DNA of 64,000 nucleotides from Chaetoceros tenuissimus (GCA_021927905.1 BLLK01000020.1:558001-622000); one strand, 5' to 3'; positions 49,701 to 61,306 are shown, counted from the first letter of the stretch. Translations and numbers: made by a program. The notes: generated from the sequence alone by a model not told the origin.

Positions 49701-52700
49701 ACCAGTTATCCGAATATACAGAACGCCAATTATTAACATTGGCATATGCGATACCACTCATGGTTCCAGGCGGAAGACAAAACATTATGTGATTTGCAAT
49801 TTCGTTTGGATTAGCAACATTGAACTTTGTATTCAAAGCTGCAACGATGTCATTATTCATCACAGTGTCTCCATCAGCCGATGAAGAAGAAACAGTCACT
49901 GTAGTTATACCACCATTGATCCCATTGCCTGTTGCAGGTACAAAATTCAATTGATTGTAGGAACATTGCTTGTACCATGACTGGAGATTGAGAGAATCAT
50001 TGGCATTGTCAAAAATACTCTCGGCAAGTTGACTTTCAGAAGCTGTTGTAGCTTTATCTGCAGCTTCAACACGAACAACAAGAACAGTTCTAGTTCCAGC
50101 ACATGATCCTCCAAGGTAGGTTCCACAGTTTCCAACGGCTTGTGTCTGGAGCTTACGGCCACGACGTTTTTGTTTTTGTTTCTTCTCGTCTCCTTCTTTC
50201 TTTGACTTCTTCGGTGGTGGTGGAGTCTTCTTCTTCGGAGGAGGTGGTAGAGGTGTCTTCTTCGAAGGTGGAGGAGGCTTCTTCGAAGGTGGAGGTGGTG
50301 GTGGAGTCTTCTTCGGTGGTGGTGGTGGTGGAGGTGTCTTCTTCGGTGGTGGCTTTGGCTGTGGTTTGGGTACCGGCGGAGGAGGAACTGGCTTTGGTAC
50401 TGGCTTTGGCTGTGGCTTTGGAACTGGTGGAGGAGGAACTGGCCTTGGTACCGGCTTTGGCTGTGGTTTGGGTACCGGCGGAGGAGGAACTGGCTTTGGT
50501 ACTGGCTTTGGCTGTGGCTTTGGAACTGGTGGAGGAGAAACTGGTTTAGGTACCGGCTTTGGCTGTGGTTTGGGTACCGGTGGTGGAGGTGGTGGTGGTA
50601 TCTTCTCACATTTGAATTTATTGGAATACTTTTTCTTTACTTTTTCATAACCTTTTGGACATTCGCAATAGTTTTCATCATACTCTGTATCACGTTTGCA
50701 TTTCTTTTTCTCACATTTGAAGTTGTTCTCAGTACTACGATTGACTTTTTCATAACCATTTGGACATCTACATATGTTGTTTAAATCATGCGCACGATTG
50801 AGTTGACATTCGCATCTGTTGTTATTTGTATTTCTTGTAGAATCAGGTGGGCATTCGCAACTAAGGCCTGTGTTAACGAATGTATTCTCACATGAAGTAC
50901 ATTTGTATTTATTTTTGGGTAGGTTTTCACATGTTCCGTTATACTTGCACCTTCCTGCACATGGATTACGAGGAGGAGGAGCAGGAGCACGTTGTGGTGG
51001 TGGAGGATGAGGAGATTTATTGATAGACGGAGGAGGACCATGAGGAGGAGGATTGACTTCTTTAGCAGACAGACTCGTAATCTGTACATTGCTGACATAG
51101 ATTGGTCCACTTGACCAACTGTTATCAAACCCAAAGTATCCCTTATTTGGTACAGTTCCCGATGAGTAAAGTACAGTTGCATATCGAATGCCATCAATAG
51201 AATAGTGTGCAGACGTCTCTGAAATTTCACAAGATATGGTGTGTTTTTTTCCGACTTGTGGAGAAGGAGATGATTCTGCTTTGGTTACGTCACTCAAAGA
51301 CTTGTATCCCTTGATTCTAAAGGTATAGGTTTTGTTTCCAAAAAACCATGATAACGCATCAGCACCACCATCATCTTCTTCGTCTTCGTCTTCGTCTTCG
51401 TCTTCATCTTCGTCTTCATCTTCATCTTCATCTTCGTCTTCGTCTTCATCTTCATCTTCATCTTCATCTTCATCTTCGTCTTCATCTTCATCTTCGTCTT
51501 CATCTTCGACTTCATTTCCCCATCCTCGTTTGTTAAAAGACCACCAGGGTATGACTTCATCCAAAGTAGAATTGACAATAACATCAAACGTTATGCTGAC
51601 AGGCAAGGATCGTAATGTTGTAAAGTAATTCGGACTTGATTCAAAAAACCATAACCGCTTTGGAATTTCGAAAGTCTATACAATAATAAGACAACAGCAA
51701 AAGAAAACAAGACTAGAAACATGAACAAAACACTTACGATTTCATATGGTGATGTTGGAGGTGGAGAAGGAGAAAAAGTATTGACCTTACATTCGGATGG
51801 TTTACCATGTTCATCAAAAACTATTTCAGTACCAGTTGGACATATGCAGCTGTGTCCTGTATTTTCGAATGTATTATTAATACAATTGCATGTGAAATCA
51901 TTTCCGTCAAATACTGAGCACGTTCCAGCATTGTTGCAGGTTTGTCCTGCACATGGATCAGTACTAGGTTGGTCTGAAAGTGAAAGGCTTGGAAGCGATG
52001 ACTCCTCTAAAGAAGGTTTAAATGATGGATTGACACTTGGTAACTTCGAAGAAAGAGATGAAGGTAGATTCGAAGGTAACAGACTTGGAGTATCTGATCT
52101 AATCTTTGTTGGTGGATCTGATGGAATAGAGCTAGGCCCATCAGATATCAAGACTGAAGGTAGATTCGGAAGTAACAGACTTGGAGTGTCAGAGCTCATG
52201 TTTGTTGGTAGATCCGATGAAATAGAACTAGGCCCATCAGATATCAAGACTGAAGGTAGATTCGAACGTAACAGACTTGGAGCATCTGATCTCATCTTTG
52301 TTGGTGGATCTGATGGAATAGAGCTAGGCCCATCAGATATCAAGACTGAAGGTAGATTCGTAAGTAACAGACTTGGAGTGTCAGAGCTCATGTTTGTTGG
52401 TAGATCCGATGAAATAGAACTAGGCCCATCAGATATCAAGACTGAAGGTAGATTCGTAAGTAACAGACTTGGAGCATCTGATCTCATCTTTGTTGGTGGA
52501 TCTGATGGAATAGAGCTAGGCCCATCAGATATCAAGACGGAAGATGAATATGAAGAGTTATATGAAGGTAGATTCGAACGTAACAGACTTGGAGCATCTG
52601 ATCTCATCTTTGTTGGTGGATCTGATGGAATAGAGCTAGGCCCATCAGATATCAAGACTGAAGGTGGATTCGTAAGTAACAGACTTGGAGCATCTGATCT

Positions 52701-54154
52701 CATCTTTGTTGGTGGATCTGATGGAATAGAGCTAGGCCCATCATATATCAAGACGGAAGATGAATATGAAGAGTTATATGAAGGTAGATTCGAACGTAAC
52801 AGACTTGGAGCATCTGATCTCATCTTTGTTGGTGGATCTGATGGAATAGAGCTAGGCCCATCAGATATCAAGACGGAAGATTCATTACTTGGTATTTTGG
52901 ACGGAAGCGAACTTGGAACGGTAGAAGGTACGTCACTCACAATCTCCTTCGTCTCCGTCTGTTCAAGTCCAGGAGGAGAATTGGAAATGATCTCTCCTGT
53001 CGACTCGTCAAGTATCGCATCTGCAGCAAATGTAAGTACAACCTCTCCGGACATAAACTTGCCTTGTCCAAAGTTATCATCGATGAAGGCTTTGTCTACG
53101 GATGTCACCTTGTAACTTTTTCCACTTGAAATTTCACAGGCCATGAATTGATCATTGTTAGTAAAATCCTCATACTGAACATCAACAATAGAGCCAATAC
53201 ATTCAACACAAACTCCACTGTTCAAACATGATCCACAACATTCTTCACCGGTAGCAGCACAGATATCACAATTTGGACCTGGGTCGGCGGTGCGAGTATC
53301 ATCAGCTGTAGGTATAGATGGATTTGTTTCTGATTTTGTAGGTGAAAACGTAGGTGTTTGTGTGGGTGCTTTTGTTAGCTGTCATCACGAAAGAGAGAAA
53401 ACATGAGACTTTTGAGAATTTCAAAGTGGTAGGCAGAAGTGGAAACAAGACTAGAAAAGCTTACCATTCCTCTACCATCAAGATCAACGTGACGAGAGTC
53501 AACCACATTGTTAGAACTTCTATCCTTCTCTTTCCTGTGATTCTTTCGCTTCTTTTCCTCTTTCTCCGTTTCAGTATTATTTGGAATATCTTCAGTTGTA
53601 GAAGTATTGGACTTTACTGCTATAATTGTTAAGGGTTGATTATCTAGTAATTGAAATGTAAATGAAAATACAAGACGAAGAACTTACCTTTCTGAAGAAA
53701 AATATTGTTGCTCATTGAACTTCTTTTCTTGATTTCATAACTTTGAAAAGACTTGGAGCGTTCAAACACTTCTTTGTAGCATTAGGATTCATGTGTCAGG
53801 TTGGATATGAAAAATGTAATCTCTTCTATTAATAGATCAGATAGATGTTTACATACCTTCATGAAAGAAAATGTTGGAGCCTTTTCTTTCCATTTCACTG
53901 CTATCCTGATTTTCAGTGCTTATATTGCTTTCTTTGTTTGTAGTGTAGAATACATCGTATCTATTATTTGCAAGCTTCAAGGCTCGGTTTCCACTGAAAG
54001 AATGTTCTCCATTCACACCAGCAATCGTCTGAAGTCGGTCAATGTAACTTGCATCGTCCTTGCTTTTTGTTCTGAGACTCAACTCTGCTGTCATAGACAT
54101 CTCTGGCGAACATATCAACACATGGATTGACAAAAGATGCGTGAAAGATTTCAT
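46798..54154 (-). CDS. Secreted M11 (gametolysin-type) metalloprotease, long copy B, ten exons
   Basis: Exons 53857-54154, 53688-53771, 53465-53619, 51738-53378, 49680-51675, 48701-49581, 48562-48612, 48229-48475, 47744-48100 and 46798-47591 all join in frame, 2167 residues. Order: signal peptide (MKSFTHLLSIHVLIC), basic region, a short Cys cluster (CDICAATGEECCGSCLNSG), the VDKAFIDDNFG domain, a long array of LISDGPSSIPSDPPTKMRSDAPSLL repeats, an EGF-like module, a jelly-roll-like domain interrupted by about 25 Asp-Glu pairs, more EGF-like modules, a Pro/Lys repeat (VPKPQPKPVPKP), and the peptidase with HEIGHNLVLAH (from residue 1393) and SGMMGF. The CYTGTVSV domain with an intact GDGICC element, Ser/Pro repeats and the C-terminal Cys domain follow. 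Adhesive linkers around a protease suggest a wall- or matrix-bound enzyme (inference). Confidence 0.87.
50150..50620. repeat. Coding repeat, Pro/Lys-rich (VPKPQPKP units)
   Basis: On the minus strand this encodes repeated PPPVPKPQPKPVPKPV units followed by KKTPPPPPP units in protease B. Copies are nearly identical at DNA level. Only a short trace (PKPVPKPVPPP) is found in protease A near 42300. Confidence 0.85.
51371..51513. repeat. Hexanucleotide microsatellite encoding Asp-Glu repeats
   Basis: A (GAAGAT/GAAGAC)n run of about 24 units on the coding (minus) strand of protease B, giving an uninterrupted acidic Asp-Glu stretch. Forward-strand frames through it, reading poly-Ser, are shadows. 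It is likely polymorphic in length. Confidence 0.9.
52060..52890. repeat. Coding Ser/Pro/Asp repeat array in protease B
   Basis: About eight repeats of 81-114 bp encoding PSVLISDGPSSIPSDPPTKMRSDAPSLL-type units on the minus strand. Two alternating subtypes exist (KMRSDAPSLL and NMSSDTPSLL). Protease A has only three or so of these units (42370-42540, 42815-42900). Confidence 0.85.
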
Positions 54155-54931
54155 ATTATTGGGAAATAGGTATATTGCGAATAGATCTTGACCTGATTAT
54201 AGTTATGAGGCTGTTCAAGAAATTTGGCTCGACTACTCGTAGTAAAAATAATGAGTTCGCGAGAAAATGTGATATTTTTCGAATGTCCCGTGTTCCCACG
54301 TTCGAAAACAACCATGTTCACCGGGAGGAGCTAAAAATGTTTTAAATAAAATCAGTGGGAGCTAAATCATAAATATTTTATGTATCAAAAGACTAAATTC
54401 AAACAACTTATATAAAAATAATAGCGTCCTTATTGTAGTAAGTTTGTCCTCCGAGATTACTATTTTTTAATTTCTGAAAGTATCACTTCTTCAATATTCC
54501 ACATTGAAGTGATTTACTTATTGTGTATTTCTATGTGGTGAAACCCGAAATTCACCGAGAAAATCATAGGCTTGATCATAGGTGATTATTTTTGAAGTGT
54601 TGATGAATGTACGTACGTGTAGTAATAATGTTGCTTACTTTCCGTCATTGGCCTAGTTGAATCTTTCGTCAGATTTTATAAAATAAATTTAAACTTATTT
54701 CTCTTCATTTTCATAGTGGATAATTTCAATTCATCAAACGTTTACAGTACACTTGAACTTGAATTTTGTCAAGAAAATCTGATTTCCTATTCCTCGCAGT
54801 ATTACATAATATGAACTAAACTAGTTTTTGAAGAAGCGAAGAGAAATGAGAAACGCACTGAATTCAAAAATAATCTCTATTAAGTTATGGAAATCGAAAC
54901 TCATGAACCGAAATTCAATCCTCTGCATCCT
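54155..54931. promoter_or_regulatory. Upstream region of protease B
   Basis: The first 230 bp resemble the flank of protease A. TACGTACGT lies near 54609. The remainder is AT-rich with the 3' end of the PPR gene. No further gene supported. Confidence 0.4.
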
Positions 54932-56905
54932 CTAGAACGCACTCTTGGCAAAAGAATCTCTGCTGAAATCTAAGGAGAGGGTTGGTGCCCAAGTTTTACC
55001 AGATTCGTCACTCAACGCAGTATCGAAACTTTGATTAAAGCTCCAAAGATTTGGATTCTTATCTGCATTCATGCTCATGTATCCAGATTGGGTAGATGAG
55101 GGTTTTTGGATTGGAGTTGGAAACGTTGCAGTAGCTGAAATTGAAGGGATTGCGTTGTCCTTGTTGGAAGAATGGAAGGGAGCTGGAGTCGATGCTGATG
55201 TTAGAAGATCATATTCAAGGTGAATATTATCGAGGTTATCAAGATTTTCTGGGTTAGTGTAACTGTTCATTTCGCTAAGAGAAGAGTCACTTTGGGCAAT
55301 GTTGCTATGGATACTAAGGGATGACTGGGTAGGTCGCATAGACTGGTGGTGATATTGCTGATTATGTTGCAAAGGATAGTAATGACGATTATTCATGTTG
55401 CCATCCATTCTTGGCTCGAGTTGGAAATTACTGGCATAAGGATTCAACATACGATGATGAGACTGAGGTGGAATAGGTGGCAGTGAAGGAAGGATCTGTG
55501 AATTGGTATCTTTGTCAGAGGACGAAGACGAAGTGACCAAAGTCGGCGAAGCAGACGAAGGTTCTTCAGGCTTGGTAGACATGATATCAGAATACTGTCT
55601 ACAGATACGCCCTTTTGCAAGTCCATTACGCTTGCACAAGTCAAATGCCCATGATGCCATCTTCTGACGAGTGTCCAAATCTTCGCACAAATCAGAACAG
55701 ATTCTCAAGAACCAATCATAGGAATGTTCATCAGGTGAAACATGCCAGTCATGGGACTCATGCAAATCCTTCATAAGATCAAGTGCTCTATCAAATGTTT
55801 CCTTCTTTTGTTCAGATGTCTTCATGGTGTGTTTGCAAAGACATGCTTTTAGACAAGCATTGTAAGTTCTTGTATTTGGAGCAACGGTAATGATTCCAGA
55901 ACAGTACAGTTCTCTCATCTTTTGGAGAATAGTGTAAGCACGTAAATCGCTCCCAATGCATTGCGAACTAGCATGTGCATTCAAGACAGTATTGAAACTG
56001 ATAATATCTGGCTGAACATCTCCAAATCTCTTCTCATATAAATCTTGCATGTGATGCAGAATCTTCTCAGCACGTTCAGCTGCGTTTCTAAGTTTAGACT
56101 TGGCATAGGTATTCAACAGAGTATTGAAAGTAATGGTACTCGGTTTCAATGCCTTTTCACCTGCAAGAAAACGACTGTGCATATTATTTAGCAGAGCTTC
56201 AGCACGTTGTGGGGAATTCTTTTCCTTATTGTGTGAATAAATGTGAAGAATGATATGGTAAATGGAGTCGTCGGGTTTGGTAGTATCTTTGCCATCAGCG
56301 TACATTTGATGTAACACCTTCTCTGCTCTATCAGCATACCCAGGTTGTACGTTATTTAGCAAAGCATGTAGAATAGCACGATAGGTATGGTAATCAGGTC
56401 CACTTGAAACTACTCCTTGTTGATGGTACGGCTCAATGGATTCAAAGAGTTCCCAAGCGACGTCAGTAGCATTCCTGTCTCTAGACTTGGAGAAGGCATT
56501 GATGCATACATTAAAGGAGATATTGGTAGGCTTGAGATGCTGGTTATTTTCAGGATCAGTAACTTGAAGATTACACATCCAGTCCAGGATCTCTTTGGCA
56601 CGATATTCTTTTCCTTTTGCGTGAGACTTCACCCATGCATGCATGACAGAGTTGTAGTGGCGAAAGTCCACTTTCATAGCTTGGTTTCCTTCAGCATATT
56701 GCTTTTGCATTTCAGCAAGATACTGAAGAGCCTCCTTTGGTTTACCAGCCTTGGCACATGAGTGAAGTAGCTTGATGATATCCTTTGGCTTGGAGTTTTT
56801 TCTATTTACATAAGGGCGATTATTATGAGGTCTAATCTCTCCATTAGCTCTGTGGGACCTTGTAGATCCTTCCTTCTTGTTGTAATGAGTAGCTCTTCCC
56901 TTCAT
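54932..56905 (-). CDS. Pentatricopeptide repeat (PPR) protein
   Basis: 657 residues. From about 45 to 430 it has some eight PPR motifs of about 35-45 residues, each with the typical TYxxxLxAxxxxxxxxxAExxLxxM pattern, e.g. HYNSVMHAWVKSHAKG, SFNVCINAFSKSRDRN, TFNTLLNTYAKSKLRN, SFNTVLNAHASSQ. PPR proteins bind organellar RNA and act in its processing or translation. The N-terminus is very basic (KGRATHYNKKEGSTRSHRANGE) without a clear signal peptide, so a mitochondrial destination is more likely than plastid. A Ser/Asn/Pro-rich, probably disordered tail covers about 450-657. Confidence 0.9.
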   Translation of the reverse strand: MKGRATHYNKKEGSTRSHRANGEIRPHNNRPYVNRKNSKPKDIIKLLHSCAKAGKPKEALQYLAEMQKQYAEGNQAMKVDFRHYNSVMHAWVKSHAKGKEYRAKEILDWMCNLQVTDPENNQHLKPTNISFNVCINAFSKSRDRNATDVAWELFESIEPYHQQGVVSSGPDYHTYRAILHALLNNVQPGYADRAEKVLHQMYADGKDTTKPDDSIYHIILHIYSHNKEKNSPQRAEALLNNMHSRFLAGEKALKPSTITFNTLLNTYAKSKLRNAAERAEKILHHMQDLYEKRFGDVQPDIISFNTVLNAHASSQCIGSDLRAYTILQKMRELYCSGIITVAPNTRTYNACLKACLCKHTMKTSEQKKETFDRALDLMKDLHESHDWHVSPDEHSYDWFLRICSDLCEDLDTRQKMASWAFDLCKRNGLAKGRICRQYSDIMSTKPEEPSSASPTLVTSSSSSDKDTNSQILPSLPPIPPQSHHRMLNPYASNFQLEPRMDGNMNNRHYYPLQHNQQYHHQSMRPTQSSLSIHSNIAQSDSSLSEMNSYTNPENLDNLDNIHLEYDLLTSASTPAPFHSSNKDNAIPSISATATFPTPIQKPSSTQSGYMSMNADKNPNLWSFNQSFDTALSDESGKTWAPTLSLDFSRDSFAKSAF

Positions 56906-57256
56906 CTTGTTTTGATATGTACATTTACTTTGTAATCACTTCACTCTCTTCCCTTGAATTATGAGAGAAGATATGTTTCATTGTTGTTGTGCGATACATT
57001 TCAGCGATCAGGAGTGGATGAAAGATGAAATTGACGCCGTGATTGAGGTCAAATTTAGTTTTCAGCGAGATGGGATCCCGTGAAAAATTTAAAAATGAGC
57101 TAAACATGCCAATAGACACTAAGGGCGGGTTAATTGAAATTTGGATGGCACGACTCACTGCATCTTTTTATTACTCATTTACCACAATGAATACTGAGTT
57201 GATCATAATCAAACCTTTACAACAGCAACCGTATAGCTTCTTTCTAGATAATAATC
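56906..57256. promoter_or_regulatory. Divergent intergenic region
   Basis: Shared upstream region of the PPR gene (minus) and the small gene at 57257 (plus). Nothing specific recognised. Confidence 0.35.
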
Positions 57257-57712
57257 ATGTCGGAAACACAGAGTGCTTCTCATCTGTCTACAATTGAAAA
57301 GGAATATCCTGAACAGCCTGAGCAGGAGCAGACATCAAGCATCTTACTGTATTCTAATTCTTCTCTAGAACCTCGAAGTTACAGAACTATATCACAGTGC
57401 TCCCAAATAGATGTGCAGAGTAATAGATCATTGACACCTACTATATTATCTACAGATGATACCATAGTTAGAAGAGGAGATGGTGCAATAAAGATTAGCG
57501 ATCCGAAAAAGACACCAATTGTCAATGGAAGAGAAGAGGGCATGTTGGACATGACTGATAATTTAGCTTCATTAGGTCTAGAGGGGACAAGTAGTAGTCA
57601 TAATAAGCATAGTATTGTAGAAGAAGAGAAAGGAGTAAAATTGTGCTGCTTTGGTTGGTTTCAAAGACGTGAGAAACGACAAGAAAAGAGAGAAGGACGA
57701 TTGGAAATATAA
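57257..57712 (+). CDS. Small hydrophilic protein with C-terminal Cys/basic motif, unknown
   Basis: 151 residues, Ser/Thr/Glu-rich and probably disordered. The end, VKLCCFGWFQRREKRQEKREGRLEI, has a Cys pair beside aromatic and many basic residues. That arrangement is typical of palmitoylated membrane-association motifs, so peripheral membrane attachment is possible (inference). No family recognised. Confidence 0.5.
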   Translation: MSETQSASHLSTIEKEYPEQPEQEQTSSILLYSNSSLEPRSYRTISQCSQIDVQSNRSLTPTILSTDDTIVRRGDGAIKISDPKKTPIVNGREEGMLDMTDNLASLGLEGTSSSHNKHSIVEEEKGVKLCCFGWFQRREKRQEKREGRLEI

Positions 57713-58411
57713 AGTTTTTTGACTGATTGGTATAGCAGGTCTACATATTGGTTCAGGAAGATTTTCTATATGCAATGGCAATATACTTATTTTACAAACG
57801 TATTCATAGAATATTGAGAATATTACACGGAAACAAGCTTCAATATTTGAGGAGATAAACATATTTTTTCTTTTTCTTGTGAGTCCACTTGGATCGAGCC
57901 TTGAATGATTTTTACTATAAAATAAAAGCCATCGAGGGGATAATTATACTATCTATGGTATCTTTCTTCTTTCATTTCGTTTGCTATTACATTGTTTGTA
58001 CATAAAAGAACAAGAGAATGAATACAAAAATATTATCTCTAACTAAAGTATGCCTATGTAAAGATATAGTCCCAACAGAGGTTTTGAGCACTTCGACGTC
58101 ATCAAAGTGCAAAAGCAAAAAAGAACAAAATTTTCAACATTCTTTTTCATATTCCATTGTTCATTAGGTCTGTCATTGCATCCTTGAGGCTACTAAGAAA
58201 ACCTTTCTTCTAATCATATAATTCTAAGCAAGAGTTTTGTGAAAGGAAAGTAGTTAGAACGAACGAGATTCATTGCGAAAATAGAAAGAAAGCAGCAAGT
58301 CATTGGCTTAGTGTTTATTCCATCCTCCAACAAAAGTACCCCATTTTTTCGCCGTCATATGTCATAACAAGACCTGCAACCTTTTGACTAAATTGCAAAA
58401 AGAATTTAAAA
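57713..58411. other. Intergenic region upstream of CtpA-like gene
   Basis: AT-rich, with no supported ORF or repeat; it includes the 3' UTR of the preceding gene and the promoter of the next. Confidence 0.3.
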
Positions 58412-61133
58412 ATGAAAGTGAGAATTTCAACAGTAGTGGTTCTACTGGTGCCTTTATACATGACGAGTCCAGTGCATGTTTCTGCTTTCAGTAGTTCATC
58501 ACGAAAATACACAAACAACTTGTTCCAGCCGTCGACGCGATTGTATTCAAAACAAGTCAAGGATCATGAAACAGAAAATACGTTCAAAAATGAATCAAAA
58601 GTATTTGATGGAATTCTTTCAAAAGATTTCGTTTCCAACATTCAGAAATCTGTTTTTACATGTATCCTGGCATCTCTCTTCGCAGTAACACCGATACCAT
58701 CGCAAACAATAGCAAGTGCATCATTTACAGACACAATACCCACTGCAAATTTCAAAATTGATACTGAGAAGCCACTTAGTGCTCAGCCACTTACAAAAAC
58801 TGGTATAAATAAATCAAGATATTATACAATCATGTCTTCCGACAATAAGGACGATATACAATTTGCAAATGAAAGACTTATAGATCATGTCGTTGGGACG
58901 ATCAATACACAATATTATGATAATACCGGTGGAAACAAGTTTACAACCAAAGATATGTATGATCGATGGAAAGTTTTGAGGACATATGCTAGAGAAGGTA
59001 TCAGTGGAGTTCAAGATTTGACATCAAGTAGTAGTGCCAAAATTGTCAAAAATGCAGATAGTAATGGAGTAGTGAATACTTCCAGGGATGCATTCATACC
59101 TCAGTTGTTTTTAGTAGATCAAGACAAACAGCAAGTACAAGTTCAAAAACATCATTTACAATATGAAGACGTTCAAAAGTGGGTCATGCCAAGTCATGCC
59201 TTTGATGGAAGAGACGAAGTTGTTCAAGCTTTGAAATGGATAGTAAGCACACTCGATGATCCATATAGTAAATACATGACGAGAGAAGATTTAGAAAAGG
59301 AGTTGAAGGTCAAGGATGATGGATTCTTGGGTCTAGGTGCTATAGTGGAAGTTCCTTCTATATCGAAATCCAGTGACAAGGGCAATACTTTGGATAAGAA
59401 AAATGGTCCTTCTAGCTCTAATTCGAATTCCAAATCATTTGTGTCCTTGACTAGAGTTGAAAATCTACCAAGTGTCACAGCAATTGCTCCAGATTCACCA
59501 GCAGAGCGAGCAGGGATTGTGGTAGGAGATCGAATTGCTGCTGTCGGTTCTGACAAGTTTATTGGACTTGGGCGTGATGAAATACTAAAACGAATGTCAG
59601 TTTACACTGGTGCGGAGAATTATGTTGGGTATCCCGAGTTGACCATAGCCAAACCAATGATACAAGTCGTCGATCCAACCATGTCAGATGATAATGAACT
59701 TCAAGTCAATGTAGCTACTACATCGTCGACAACAATGAATAATCCACAGGAAAAAGAAGAACTCTACGGATACAAACTTTCCAGAGTCAAGTTACCTACT
59801 GCAACTTTAGAACCATATAAGCCTTTTGTAAGAGAGCAAGTTGATAGCGAGGAAAGTAGAAATGGCTTTCCGAGTGTTGTCCAGCCTGCCATTGCCGCTG
59901 ATACTATAACGAAGACACCCAAACTCAATGGGGGTGACAATATTGTCCATTGGGAACTCTTGACAAATGACGACTCTATCTTTGGAAAGTATAGAATGGA
60001 TACATCTTCAACAACAGATAAAATTGGTTATATTCGTTTGACAAGATTTTCAAGGCTGTCGACAAGTGGTTATACAAAAGCAGTTGAGGAACTTGAAAAG
60101 GCAGGAGCTCAATCATATATCATTGATGTACGAAATAACTACGGTGGCATCATTCAAGAATCTATGCTGACAGCGGCGACATTATTACGAGATCCTCATA
60201 CAGTGCTCTGTTACACATTGAATTCACGTGGTGGCTTCACACCTCACGATGCGGAAGAATATATCGTAGATCCAAGATATCCTGGATACTTTTTATCTAG
60301 TGAACCAAGGAGTGCTACTTTTGATCAAGTCAAAAGAGACGATCCAGAATATGTGGACCCAAACAATGGATGGGTACCACCTTCTTCTTATGCTTCAATT
60401 CACGAACAACGTATGAAACGTAACTACAAACGTCCAACGGGTATTTCTACAATGAATCTATTCAACTTTCGAGCATCAGATGAAAATCTAGAAGAAATCA
60501 AGCAACGGATGGCTCAAAAGAAACTTGTTGTCCTCATGAATGAAGGCACTGCTTCTGCTGCGGAAGTATTTGTTGCCTCGCTTCATGACAACGGAAGAAC
60601 AGTTGCCACTGTTGGGACCAAAACATATGGCAAGGTAAGATTTCCATATGTTTTATTCATAGTACTTTTTTCCATTCATTTCTAACTGAATCTTTTCTCC
60701 GAACAGGGCCTGATCCAGCATACTTTTCCACTTCCTGATGGAGGTGGTCTCCGATTAACGGTAGCAGAGTACTTGACACCAGCACTACAACATGTCACAA
60801 AGGTAGGTGGTGCAATGTACGAAAATGGACGACTGATCGGTGGTGGAATCCGTCCAGATATCTACTGTCCAAGTACTCAAGGAATCCCGTCAAATGTAGG
60901 TGCAGATATTTGTGTAGGACTAGCAGTCGATGCATTGGAAGAAGCAAGCAGTAACATCGGAACAAGCATGGATGAGAAACTGGCATTGGATGGGAATGGA
61001 TTGAGAAGACGGACTTTCACGCAAGGGATTGTAAGAGTAAGTGTGTTTGGTGCTTTTTTCTTGTTGTTCTTTTCCTCACACTTGCTCATATTCTAATTTG
61101 AATTCTTTTCGTTATGTGTAGGATACTTTCTAA
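58412..61133 (+). CDS. ctpA: Thylakoid-lumen carboxyl-terminal processing protease (CtpA-type, S41), three exons
   Basis: Exons 58412-60634, 60707-61036 and 61122-61133 (12 bp, GAT ACT TTC TAA); 854 residues. CtpA trims the photosystem II D1 precursor. The N-terminus is bipartite: signal peptide with VSAF|SSSSRK (plastid motif), and a second hydrophobic segment (CILASLFAVTP..IASASF) that fits lumen transfer. A PDZ domain (about residues 350-410: VTAIAPDSPAERAGIVVGDRI) is followed by the S41 core with Ser715 in GTASAAEV and Lys741 in TYGK|GLIQ; the Lys codon is the last of exon 1. The spacing Ser to Lys of 26 fits the family. Long inserts enlarge it beyond the usual 400-500 residues. If the last intron is kept, the protein would end in a hydrophobic 19-residue tail instead. 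Confidence 0.9.
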
Positions 61134-61306
61134 TTTGTACACTGAAGAAGACTGACATTTGTACGTACACATTAGAGTAAGAATCAATAAACAAAGTCCT
61201 TTTTCAATTGCATTGCTTATATTGGATTTCAACTTTCATGTACAAACATTTATGTATTCAAACACAATTTGATCTTGGATTTGCAATCATCCAACCAAAA
61301 TAATGA

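Larger units (their letters stand above)
36600..54200. repeat. Tandem segmental duplication: two M11 protease + PhyH units
   Basis: Unit A (about 36.5-44.3 kb) and unit B (about 44.3-54.2 kb) carry the same two genes in the same order and strand. The offset is constant at 7844 bp from 37762/45606 through 40233/48077, and 8201 bp at the protease active-site exon. Identity by eye is roughly 90% in the dioxygenase upstream region, high in its coding region, and near 99.5% over about 38150-40540 versus 46000-48385. Confidence 0.9.

Noticed and set aside
50103-50650. Gly/Thr-rich (GFGTGGGG) and Val/Glu-rich plus-strand frames
   Set aside because: Antisense of the Pro/Lys repeats.
51332-51628. Poly-Ser and His/Leu-rich plus-strand frames
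   Set aside because: Reverse reading of the Asp-Glu microsatellite in protease B.
51721-53115. 464-codon plus-strand open frame with GIELGPSDIKTEG repeats
   Set aside because: It is the antisense of the Ser/Pro/Asp repeats of protease B, whose minus-strand exon joins cleanly to flanking exons.
36779-54154. Operon of protease and dioxygenase
   Set aside because: Gaps of 1.0-1.2 kb, separate upstream regions and a eukaryotic setting make co-transcription unlikely.
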